Source: Gelidibacter gilvus (lineage in GTDB: Bacteria > Bacteroidota > Bacteroidia > Flavobacteriales > Flavobacteriaceae). From it: a stretch of DNA of 64,000 nucleotides. The DNA lies in contig NZ_SDDZ01000002.1 in the NCBI RefSeq assembly GCF_004115975.1, positions 434,001 to 498,000 of the forward strand, read 5' to 3'. The notes under the pieces are model-generated. The model worked only from the letters and a program-made list of their open reading frames with translations. It was not told the origin of the DNA and did no database searches. Every line of letters starts with the position of its first letter. The stretch's first letter is position 1. Shown here in pieces: positions 35,209-43,614 of the stretch. The position numbers and the translations under genes were made by a program.

Positions 35209-37497
35209 CTAAAAACGATAATTTAAGGTGACCCCACCGTAATAATTTCGAGGGTTTCCAGGATAATAAAATCGAGGTTCGGAATTGCCAAAACCGGTAG
35301 CATTGATAAGTATGGAAGAGGCATGTTTTGTATCTGCGAGATTATTCACTCCAAAAATGACTTTATAGTTGAGCGCTTTGAAAAGTTGAGCAGAATAGTC
35401 AAGTTTTAGATTTAAGAGGCTGTAGGCATCACTATAAATGCTATTGGAATCGTTCATCGGCATTTCTCCAACATAAAGGTGATTGATATAAAAAGACATT
35501 TTATGATAATTTAATGCTATCCCTGATGCCAACGATACATTTGGAACGCCAGTCAGTTCATTGCCTGAGTAATCAATATCCTCACTTATAAACTCTTTAA
35601 ACCGATGCCAATTGAAAGCCGCATTGAAGTAAGGTGACACATTAATCGCATCCGTTAAAACAAGTTTATAGTCGGTTGATATTTCCAATCCTTTGTGTAA
35701 GGTCCGCCCGGCATTTCTACCAATGTATTGATCATCCCCCACTCGTTGGGCGACCAATAAATCCTGAATGTCCATGATATAGTAAGACGCCATGATATGC
35801 CATTTTCTGTTGAAGAAATAAACGTCACTCCCAATTTCATAATTATACCCTTTTTCTGGACTTATCTCAGGATTAATGACACCATCAGGCGTCAAAGTTT
35901 CCTCTAAACTAGGATAATTGAAGCCATAGCCCACATTTGCAAAAACTTGTTGATCTGGAGTGAATTGATAAGCCAAGTTCAAATTTGGGGCAATAATAGC
36001 GTCAAAATTCCTTCCGGCACTTTTATTCGTTTGGTCGAGATTAAATTCGTCTTGAAAATCGTATTTGGTTCTGTTATAATTCACCCCCAATTGAAGCGTT
36101 ACTTTTTCCAAAACGGGAAGTGCTATGCTTGAAAACACATTCAATTGTGACCTATCTTCGCGATTATCACTTAATAACTCGCCTTCCAAGCTTCCGTTTC
36201 CATTGTTTGAAGCATAGCGGTTTTCAATCGTTTTCCAATGAAATTCATCCTTGAAAACTTCTGTACCAAAGTTCCAAACTGCCTTCCTTCCCAAAAAATC
36301 GAAATTATTGGTAAACACGCTCCGTAAACCAAACCCATTGGTAAATTCATCCAAGATATTAAAGGGGCGCGGTTCATAATGGTCGTTATAAGTGTAAAAT
36401 ACGCTGGTACTGTTTTCAAACTGTTCAGTGAATTTATAAGTTAAGTTTATCCCAACCAAACTTTTCTTATCGGCTTCGTAGCCTTGTGCTTGTCCCCAGG
36501 TGAATGCTGCTTTTGAGGGGTTTTCTAAATAGTCGGTTTTTCCAATGGAGCTGGGAATCTGAGCCGTATAATCTGTATGATTAAAAAGTAAGGACAATTG
36601 GGTTTTGTCATTTAATTTATAACTTGAATTCAAAAAATACGAATTCCGGTTATACTGGCCATTATCACGATAGCCGTCCATTTCCAGATGGTCATAATTA
36701 AAATGAAGAGAAAAATTCCCATCGAAAAAATTCGCAGACGTGCTGTTCTTAAATAGACCAAAAGAGCCAACGGTGGTCCTATTATCCATGGAATAGCCGT
36801 GTGTTTTAGCATTTTTGGAGTTCAGAAGTATCGTTCCACCAAGGTTGGTGCCATATAAAGTGCTTTTAGGTCCCTTAATGATTTCTATAGATTGTAGATC
36901 TTCCGGATCATAGATATCCAATGCGGTTTCTCCAACACCATTGGTAATTGGAATCCCATTAAAATACGCTTTGATTTTATTGGTTCCGTATAAGGTACGC
37001 GATCCCACACCTCGTATCGTGATCCGATTGGTATTTATAGCGCCACTTTGGATATAGACACCGGCAATTTTGTTTAGGGCATCTACAACCGCCACCGGAC
37101 TTTGTTGCTCGAGTGCTACACTAGTTACTGTGGATGTTGGAATAATCGAATTACTCTTTATTTCCAACGGGGCACTGATCACAACCTCACTCAGTTCTTC
37201 AATTTCATTAGTTGACCTCAGATAAAATATTTGATCGACCTCAGAAAACAGCTCCTTTTTGAGTTGATAATTTGCATGCTTAAGTTTGATATCTAGTGGC
37301 AGGTTTAAATCTTTTGGAAGCACAAACAGACCATTAATATCCGTTTTTGAAATCACCTTGTTTTGGTGAATCAAAGAAACATTTGGAATAGGAATTCCTT
37401 GTTCAGTTTTAACAAATCCTTTAAGGTCTTGTGCTTGTAACGTATTTAAAAAAACGGTCATGACTATCATAACCGTTGGTAGGACTAAAAATCTCAT
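35209..37497 (-). CDS. TonB-dependent receptor without SusD partner
   Basis: A 762-residue outer-membrane receptor. It has a signal peptide (1-22), a CarboxypepD_reg-like domain (~24-90, LKGFVKTEQGIPIPNVSLIHQ), a plug (~115-225 with RITIRGVGSRTLYGTNKI and IEIIKGPKSTLYGTNLGGTILL) and a ~530-residue barrel ending YYGGVTLNYRF. The FecA/siderophore-like architecture suggests iron or another small nutrient; a sugar receptor would normally have a SusD neighbour. It is preceded after a 6-nt gap by a 53-codon ORF, which might form part of its leader. The ligand is unknown. Confidence 0.88.
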   Translation of the reverse strand: MRFLVLPTVMIVMTVFLNTLQAQDLKGFVKTEQGIPIPNVSLIHQNKVISKTDINGLFVLPKDLNLPLDIKLKHANYQLKKELFSEVDQIFYLRSTNEIEELSEVVISAPLEIKSNSIIPTSTVTSVALEQQSPVAVVDALNKIAGVYIQSGAINTNRITIRGVGSRTLYGTNKIKAYFNGIPITNGVGETALDIYDPEDLQSIEIIKGPKSTLYGTNLGGTILLNSKNAKTHGYSMDNRTTVGSFGLFKNSTSANFFDGNFSLHFNYDHLEMDGYRDNGQYNRNSYFLNSSYKLNDKTQLSLLFNHTDYTAQIPSSIGKTDYLENPSKAAFTWGQAQGYEADKKSLVGINLTYKFTEQFENSTSVFYTYNDHYEPRPFNILDEFTNGFGLRSVFTNNFDFLGRKAVWNFGTEVFKDEFHWKTIENRYASNNGNGSLEGELLSDNREDRSQLNVFSSIALPVLEKVTLQLGVNYNRTKYDFQDEFNLDQTNKSAGRNFDAIIAPNLNLAYQFTPDQQVFANVGYGFNYPSLEETLTPDGVINPEISPEKGYNYEIGSDVYFFNRKWHIMASYYIMDIQDLLVAQRVGDDQYIGRNAGRTLHKGLEISTDYKLVLTDAINVSPYFNAAFNWHRFKEFISEDIDYSGNELTGVPNVSLASGIALNYHKMSFYINHLYVGEMPMNDSNSIYSDAYSLLNLKLDYSAQLFKALNYKVIFGVNNLADTKHASSILINATGFGNSEPRFYYPGNPRNYYGGVTLNYRF

Positions 37498-37503
37498 CTT
37501 TAT

Positions 37504-37665
37504 TTAAGGTGTATTTAAACCGACTTTCCACATGGTAGTGCCAGCAGTATCATTAACAAACATGTTTCTAGAAGACTGACATTCAGGGGCAGTAAAGTGC
37601 TTATAAACATCTGAGCTTTTATCACTCAGATAGCAACCTCCCAAACAATCTTCAGAAAATTTCAT
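37504..37665 (-). CDS. 53-codon ORF directly before the TonB receptor
   Basis: From ATG 37665 to TAA 37504 the frame encodes 53 residues starting MKFSEDCLGGCYLSDKSSD with C7, C11 and C29 and no signal peptide or hydrophobic helix. A -7 box TACTTTTG (complement of 37674-37681) lies just upstream, so the leader would be very short. The stop is 6 nt before the receptor start, as for coupled genes. I do not recognise the product. Composition is protein-like, but a leader peptide or chance ORF cannot be excluded. A 7-bp hairpin (ATCTGAG/CTCAGAT) lies in it. Confidence 0.4.
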   Translation of the reverse strand: MKFSEDCLGGCYLSDKSSDVYKHFTAPECQSSRNMFVNDTAGTTMWKVGLNTP

Positions 37666-37764
37666 TTCATTTGCAAAAGTAAGAAAGTATCTTCAAAAAC
37701 CATCAGATACTATATTTATCGGGATGGACTATGAAGCTTTAAAGTATTTGGAAAGATCAATAAA

Positions 37765-38772
37765 TTATTTAGTTGTTCCTCTTAAAACCAATTTGGTCTT
37801 AATAGTTGTAGTGACGGGTTCTGTCTTAGATTTTTGGTTTAATCTATCAATGATAAGTTTTACCGAAGCTTTACCAATATCAAATGTATGCTGAGAGATT
37901 GTGGATAATTTAGGCTCGGTAAAAACCAATACGTTTTTATCGGAAAATCCAATAATAGATAGTTTTTCAGGAATGCTATAGCCTTTTTTCAAGGCTTTAT
38001 GTAAGGCGACAACCCCAGATGTATTATCAATGGATAGAATACCATCCACTTTTTCATTTGAGAGAAACAGATGGTCAATGACCTGCTCCAAATCATCGTC
38101 TTTGGTTACTGAAACCACAACAGGCTCCTGTTTGTAACGTTTGTCTTCTTCCAATGCCTTGAGATAGCCATTGGTTCTCAGCTTCCCAACGCTCAAATCT
38201 TCTATATCGCTAACGAGGACTATATATTTACGTCCTTCCTTCAATAGATGTTTGGTGGCTTCATAGGCCGCACCAAAATCGTCGATAATGACCTTATCAC
38301 ATTCGAGATCGTCACATACTCTATCGAATAAAACCATGGGCATCTCTCGGTCCAATACTTTTGAAATATGGGCGGTATTATTTTTAACTTGCGTCTCCTC
38401 GGCTAATGACATGATGAATCCATCAACACTACCGTTTGATAGTAATTGAAGACTGTTTTCTTCTTTAGATAAAAGTTCATTTGAAACACAGGTAATGATA
38501 TTATACCCTTGTTTTGCCGCTTCCATTTCAATAGCATAAAGCGCCTTTGCAAAAAAATGATTGAGGATATCCGGAATTATGACTCCCAAAGTATTCGTTT
38601 TATTGCTTTTTAGGCTAAGAGCCATTTTATTAGGCTGGTAATTAAGATGTTGAGCCAATTCCTTAACCCGCTGAATAGTGTCCTTCCCAATTTCTGGACT
38701 ATCATTTAAAGCTTTAGAAACTGTTGATACAGATACATTTAATTGTTCGGCTAGATGTTTGAGAGTTACCAT
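37765..38772 (-). CDS. LacI-family transcription regulator
   Basis: A 335-residue repressor. The N-terminal helix-turn-helix and hinge are complete: MVTLKHLAEQLNVSVSTVSKALNDSPEIGKDTIQRVKELAQHLNYQPNKMA. It is followed by the periplasmic-binding-protein-like sensor (VIIPDILNHFFAKALYAIEMEAAKQGYNIITC and later SIIGFSDKNVLVFTEPKLSTI). LacI-type regulators often control polysaccharide loci in Bacteroidota. It is on the same strand as the laminarin genes and just after their terminator, with almost no leader. It may control the locus or the nearby receptor. Confidence 0.92.
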   Translation of the reverse strand: MVTLKHLAEQLNVSVSTVSKALNDSPEIGKDTIQRVKELAQHLNYQPNKMALSLKSNKTNTLGVIIPDILNHFFAKALYAIEMEAAKQGYNIITCVSNELLSKEENSLQLLSNGSVDGFIMSLAEETQVKNNTAHISKVLDREMPMVLFDRVCDDLECDKVIIDDFGAAYEATKHLLKEGRKYIVLVSDIEDLSVGKLRTNGYLKALEEDKRYKQEPVVVSVTKDDDLEQVIDHLFLSNEKVDGILSIDNTSGVVALHKALKKGYSIPEKLSIIGFSDKNVLVFTEPKLSTISQHTFDIGKASVKLIIDRLNQKSKTEPVTTTIKTKLVLRGTTK

Positions 38773-38786
38773 GAGAGTATAAAATT

Positions 38787-38822
38787 AAAAAAAAGAGTAC
38801 ACTTGATAAAAGTACACTCTTT
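38787..38822 (-). terminator. Terminator after the laminarin operon and 15 nt before the LacI gene
   Basis: On the minus strand a ~13-bp stem with one mismatch and one wobble (arms 38822-38810 and 38804-38792) is followed by a run of T (38794-38787). It ends ~15 nt before the LacI-type ATG at 38772, so it lies inside any LacI leader. Confidence 0.75.
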
Positions 38823-38927
38823 ATTCCTAATACAATATGGATGCTTAATTTTTTAACAACTTTATAAAATTCATCTTGTCGTTGGTCCTTAACATACCGA
38901 CATATAACATTCGACAAAGTAATCTTT

Positions 38928-39689
38928 TTAGTCCTTAAATACTTTTACATAATCAATACTAAATTCTTGAGGGAAAATGGCATCATCAACTTCCGGTCCT
39001 CCAAAATTCCCACCCACGGCAAGATTGAGCAATAGATAAAATGGTTTTTCAAACGGCCAAGTGTTGTCATCCTTTACTTCTGGTGAAAACGTATAGACCA
39101 AAGCATCATCAATATAGAACTTGATAAAGTCTTTTGTCCAATGACATTTGTATATATGAAATCCGTCTTCCACAGTTTCTATAGTCGTAATTTTTGTGTT
39201 TTTGGACTGGCCATGACTGTCTGGCGTATGCAAGGTGGTGTGAATTTCGTGGGGATTCTTTCCGACATATTCCATGATATCAATTTCACCAGATTTAGGC
39301 CAACCTACTTCTGAGATATCACTTCCCAACATCCAAATAGCTGGCCAGATACCTTTACCTGTAGCTAATTTTGCGCGCACTTCAATCGTGCCATATAGAA
39401 ATTCTATATGCTTCCTAGTGTTTATCTTTCCGGAAGTATAAGTGGTGCCATCAAACTTTGCGGTAATTACTAAGTTTCCATCTCTTACTTCGATATTTTC
39501 ATTGGTATAAATTTGTCGTTCATTATTTCCCCATCCACAAAGATCTGGACACCCGTCACCAAGTTCATAATTCCAAATGGCTTCATTCAATTGGTTGCCA
39601 TCAAAATGTTCCTCCAAGATCAGTTCTTGCGATTGCGCAGTATTGCATATTGCAAGAGTAATGATGAAGATGGTCTTGATCAATTTCAT
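38928..39689 (-). CDS. Secreted GH16 beta-glucanase (laminarinase)
   Basis: A 253-residue single-domain enzyme with signal peptide MKLIKTIFIITLAICNTAQS. The GH16 catalytic motif SGEIDIMEYVG gives E135 (nucleophile), D137 and E140 (acid/base). IWPAIWMLGSD and the CPDLCGWGNNERQIYT loop fit the laminarinase branch, which cleaves beta-1,3-glucan. It overlaps the GH3 gene by 4 nt (ATGA) and is last in the operon. It is likely surface- or periplasm-exposed, with no lipobox. Confidence 0.92.
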   Translation of the reverse strand: MKLIKTIFIITLAICNTAQSQELILEEHFDGNQLNEAIWNYELGDGCPDLCGWGNNERQIYTNENIEVRDGNLVITAKFDGTTYTSGKINTRKHIEFLYGTIEVRAKLATGKGIWPAIWMLGSDISEVGWPKSGEIDIMEYVGKNPHEIHTTLHTPDSHGQSKNTKITTIETVEDGFHIYKCHWTKDFIKFYIDDALVYTFSPEVKDDNTWPFEKPFYLLLNLAVGGNFGGPEVDDAIFPQEFSIDYVKVFKD

Positions 39690-41986
39690 TTTAATTCGAA
39701 TTTCGAAGTTAATGTAGCATCAGAACTCCCACCTACAAAAACACTGAAACTTCCTGGTTCTACAATGAACTTTCCGTTATTATCATAGAATCCCAATTCT
39801 GCTTGTGATAATGTGAATTTTATAATCTTGGATTCCTTAGGATTCAGTTCAACCATTTCAAAGCCTTTCAATTCCCTTACAGGTCGCGTGACACTGGCAA
39901 ATTCATCCCGTAAGTATAATTGAGCTACTTCCTTTCCTTTCACCTCGCCAGTATTGGTCAATTTGACAGATACGGTCACCTTATCCTTTGAAACCACATC
40001 AACTTTAAGGTCACTATAACCGAAAGAAGTATAGCTCAAACCATATCCAAATGGATATAAAGGCGCATTACTCACATCCGTATAATGTGACCAAAAGACT
40101 TCTCCCTGACCAGGATCCAATGGTCTCCCTGTACTTTTATGATTGTAATAAATTGGCACTTGTCCAACGTTTTTCGGAAAGGTCATAGGCAATTTTCCAC
40201 TCGGATTATAATCGCCATAAAGCACTTGCGCAATGGCGTGGCCACTTTGCGTACCTAAATGCCATCCTTCTACAATTGCTGGAATGTGTTCATCTGCCCA
40301 TTCAATCGTTAAAGGCCTGCCGTTATTGAGCACCAATACGATGTTCTTATTGGCTTTATAAACCGTTTCCAATAATTCTTGCTGAACACCTGTCATACCA
40401 ATTTCTGAGCGACTTCTGCCCTCACCCGAATGCAGACCGTGCTCGCCCAAAACCATTACCACCACATCGGCATTTTTTGCTGCTTTTACCGCCGTAGCAA
40501 ATCCGCTTTTGTCCGAAACATTGATGGTCAATTCTTTTGGAAAAAGGGTTTCTCCTGTAACCACATCAGCACCTTTTTCAAAAGTAAGCGTATTGCCTTT
40601 GTAGGCTTGCATGCCTTCCAATACGGAAACTGCGGTTCCATCGTCGGCGGCAATTCGCCAGCTTCCCAAGGGACTAGTTTTATCATTGGCCAAAGCGCCA
40701 ATCAGGGCTATTTTTTGGCCGTTCTTTTTTAATGGCAAAAGATTGTTTTCATTCTTTAACAGAACAATCGATTTTTTTGCCATATCCAACACAGCATCCT
40801 GACTTCTTTTACTTCCGATAACGTCCTTTTCAACGGTTTCATTTAAATATCTGTACGGGTCATCAAAAAGTCCCAATTCATATTTTACTCTCAGAATTCG
40901 TTTTACGGCATCGTCAATCAGGCTTTCATCAACACGACCTTCGTTTACAAGACTTGCCAACTCACTAACATAAGCGTAAGATTCCATGTCCATATCTGCG
41001 CCAGCAATTATAGCAAATTCAGCTGCTTGACGACGATTTTCAGCGTATCGGTGCGCTATCATTTCATTAATGGAGCCCCAATCAGTCACCATAAACCCTT
41101 GAAAATCCCATTCCTTTTTCAGAATATCACGTTGTAAAAACGAACTTCCCGTTGCAGGAATCCCATTCAACTCATTAAAAGCATTCATAAATGTTCTCAC
41201 ACCTGCATCTTTTGCCGCTTTAAAAGGTGGCAAAAGAACATTATATAATGTGGAAGTCCCCACATCTACAGTGTTGTAGTCTCTACCCGATTCAGCAAAT
41301 CCGTAGCCCACAAAATGCTTTGCACAGGCAGCAATCGTATTTGCCAATGACAAATCGTTTCCTTGAAAACCTTCTACTCGTGCTACGGCTATTAAAGACG
41401 CTAGATACGGATCTTCTCCAGCACCTTCCATGACCCGTCCCCATCGTGCATCACGAGAAATATCGACCATTGGTGCAAAGGTCCAATTAATTCCAGAGGC
41501 CGCAGCTTCTTCTGCAGCTACTTGCGCGGATAGTTTTATGGCGTCTAAATCCCAACTTGCAGCTTCTGCAAGCGGAATAGGACTGATGGTTTTATAGCCA
41601 TGGATGACGTCAAAACCAATGATCAACGGAATCCCCAAACGCGTTTCTTCAACCGCAATTTTTTGAACTTCCCTCACTTCTTTGACGCCTCTTACATTTA
41701 GCATGGAACCTACCCAACCTTTTTTAAGATGCTCATATTTATTGGCGGCATCTCCTTCAGAAGGAACTGGGCCTGTTACATCCCAAAAACCATTATATTG
41801 GTTCATTTGACCAATTTTTTCTTCTAAGGTCATTCGCGCCAAAAGGGCATTCACTTTTAGTTCAATAGAATCCACTTCTTTAGTGTAAATAGTTTTGTGA
41901 TCGCTACTGCTAGCATTGGCTTCTCCACAAGAAACCAACACTGTCAGTATACTGCTACTAATCATTATAATTAAAAAATTCTTCAT
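39686..41986 (-). CDS. bglX: GH3 beta-glucosidase lipoprotein
   Basis: A 766-residue enzyme with a lipoprotein signal (LVSC20). The GH3 N-domain includes RLGIPLIIGFDVIHG, TFAPMVDISRDARWGR and the nucleophile D302 in GFMVTDWGS; the C-domain has VMVLGEHGLHSGEGRSRSEIG; an FN3-like domain closes it (GKEVAQLYLRDEFASVTRPVRELKGF). It removes glucose from short beta-glucans. It lies between two GH16 genes, overlapping both neighbours by 1-4 nt, so all three are in one operon. Confidence 0.93.
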   Translation of the reverse strand: MKNFLIIMISSSILTVLVSCGEANASSSDHKTIYTKEVDSIELKVNALLARMTLEEKIGQMNQYNGFWDVTGPVPSEGDAANKYEHLKKGWVGSMLNVRGVKEVREVQKIAVEETRLGIPLIIGFDVIHGYKTISPIPLAEAASWDLDAIKLSAQVAAEEAAASGINWTFAPMVDISRDARWGRVMEGAGEDPYLASLIAVARVEGFQGNDLSLANTIAACAKHFVGYGFAESGRDYNTVDVGTSTLYNVLLPPFKAAKDAGVRTFMNAFNELNGIPATGSSFLQRDILKKEWDFQGFMVTDWGSINEMIAHRYAENRRQAAEFAIIAGADMDMESYAYVSELASLVNEGRVDESLIDDAVKRILRVKYELGLFDDPYRYLNETVEKDVIGSKRSQDAVLDMAKKSIVLLKNENNLLPLKKNGQKIALIGALANDKTSPLGSWRIAADDGTAVSVLEGMQAYKGNTLTFEKGADVVTGETLFPKELTINVSDKSGFATAVKAAKNADVVVMVLGEHGLHSGEGRSRSEIGMTGVQQELLETVYKANKNIVLVLNNGRPLTIEWADEHIPAIVEGWHLGTQSGHAIAQVLYGDYNPSGKLPMTFPKNVGQVPIYYNHKSTGRPLDPGQGEVFWSHYTDVSNAPLYPFGYGLSYTSFGYSDLKVDVVSKDKVTVSVKLTNTGEVKGKEVAQLYLRDEFASVTRPVRELKGFEMVELNPKESKIIKFTLSQAELGFYDNNGKFIVEPGSFSVFVGGSSDATLTSKFELK

Positions 41987-43596
41987 TATTGGTATACTTT
42001 TACATAATCAATTTCTAATGTCGATGCCGTAAAACCAGGATCGATTGCTCCGCCAAAATTCCCACCCATAGCAACATTCAGAATCAAAAAGAAATCTGCG
42101 TTGAATGGTGTGTCAGCACTGTTTGGAAATGTGTGAAACACCTTATCATCAACTAAAAATTTAATGAATTCTGGTGTCCATTCTACACTGTAGTTATGGA
42201 ATTCGGTTGAAGCTGTAGGTACGGTTGTTTGTTTACCAACACCATTTCCTCCTGAATTCCCTGGATAGTGTAAGGTAGAATGGATGGTATTTTGGTCATT
42301 TCCGACATGCTCCATAATATCAATTTCACCAGACGCAGGCCATGAAACCGTGGTATAGTTTTGTCCCAACATCCAAATAGCTGGCCATGTACCTCCTCCG
42401 GAAGGAAGTTTTGCCCTTACTTCTACTCTCCCGTAGGTGAATGCAAAGATGCCATCGGTTTTTATTCTTGACGATGTGTATCCTCCATTTTCAGCCTTGG
42501 CCGTGATCTTTAAAATACCATCTTCAATCTTGACATTATCAGGACTCTTGGTGTAGGTTTGGGATTCACTATTGCCCCATCCATTATCGCCTGTTCCAAG
42601 ATCATAAGTCCATTTTGCAGGATCTGGTGCACCATCAACATCAAAAGTATCTTCCCAAATCAGATCCTTATAAATGGTGCTGAACTCGTCGTCCACCTTA
42701 GGTTCTTCAGAGGTAATGATAAACCACCAACTAAAATCGCCATTTCCATCCACTGTGGTCAAAATCATTTCATTTGGGACAGACCTATTAAAAATTCTGT
42801 ATTGATGTGATCCACCGGTATAGTAACCCATGAAACCAATGCCAGATAATGTAATAGTTTCTGATCCTCCTGGCGCACTGATTTGCCAGTTTTGAGTATA
42901 ATCATCATAAGGATAGTTGAACACATCATCTTCTTGAACAGTTCCACCACCAGGGCCACCCAACTCGTCAACTAAAATTCTTCGACCAAAGACGGTGCCG
43001 TTTGTAAGGTGGGTAAAAGTACCATCCTTATTAAAAACATAGCGATCGTCGTACATGCCGGCACCAGCTTTTTCTTCCGGACCAGCACCGTACCATTCCA
43101 CTGGGATATTGCCGCCAACCGGACCAAGTCCAAAATGGCCTGCTTGTTCTGATTTGATGCGCCACGTTTTACTGCCATCACCATATAAAAGTTCCAACAA
43201 TTCCGCTGGAGGTGAATAATCAACAAACACATCTACTTTAATGGTAGTTGTTGTAGATATGCCGCCAGTTCCGTAGGCAACTACTGCAACTTCATAAGTA
43301 AATATTCCAGAATTTGCACTTGTAAATGGAATTGAGGCGATACCCGTTTGTGATATTTGCTGACTTCCTGGAGTCACAAATTTATAGCTTAAGGCATTAT
43401 TAGCCTTAGCCGTAAATTTTACCACTCCGCTCCCATCACCAAAAGGATTCTCAGTATCTACACCAACGATCTCCGAAACCACTTCCAGATTTGTAGGCGC
43501 TTTAATTTCTCCTATAGTAATATCGTCATCTTGACACCCTACCATCATTATGGCGGCAGTCATCAAAAAGACATATAAATATTTTAGATTTTTCAT
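41986..43596 (-). CDS. Multimodular GH16 laminarinase lipoprotein
   Basis: A 536-residue lipoprotein (MVGC21 lipobox). Order: PKD-like domain (~30-127), an unnamed beta-rich domain (~130-300, with LLYGDGSKTWRIKSEQAGHFG, seen in marine laminarinases), then GH16 (~312-536) with SGEIDIMEHVG, E424, D426 and E429. The anchored enzyme probably makes the first cuts in laminarin at the cell surface. It sits between the GH3 and the glycan-binding lipoprotein, 18 nt after the latter. All modules look intact. Confidence 0.9.
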   Translation of the reverse strand: MKNLKYLYVFLMTAAIMMVGCQDDDITIGEIKAPTNLEVVSEIVGVDTENPFGDGSGVVKFTAKANNALSYKFVTPGSQQISQTGIASIPFTSANSGIFTYEVAVVAYGTGGISTTTTIKVDVFVDYSPPAELLELLYGDGSKTWRIKSEQAGHFGLGPVGGNIPVEWYGAGPEEKAGAGMYDDRYVFNKDGTFTHLTNGTVFGRRILVDELGGPGGGTVQEDDVFNYPYDDYTQNWQISAPGGSETITLSGIGFMGYYTGGSHQYRIFNRSVPNEMILTTVDGNGDFSWWFIITSEEPKVDDEFSTIYKDLIWEDTFDVDGAPDPAKWTYDLGTGDNGWGNSESQTYTKSPDNVKIEDGILKITAKAENGGYTSSRIKTDGIFAFTYGRVEVRAKLPSGGGTWPAIWMLGQNYTTVSWPASGEIDIMEHVGNDQNTIHSTLHYPGNSGGNGVGKQTTVPTASTEFHNYSVEWTPEFIKFLVDDKVFHTFPNSADTPFNADFFLILNVAMGGNFGGAIDPGFTASTLEIDYVKVYQ

Positions 43597-43614
43597 ACTT
43601 CTGTTTTTTTATTT

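Noticed and set aside
37498-37764. Cobalamin or TPP riboswitch before the TonB receptor
   Set aside because: No B12-box or TPP consensus segments could be found; only a 7-bp hairpin and a 53-codon ORF.
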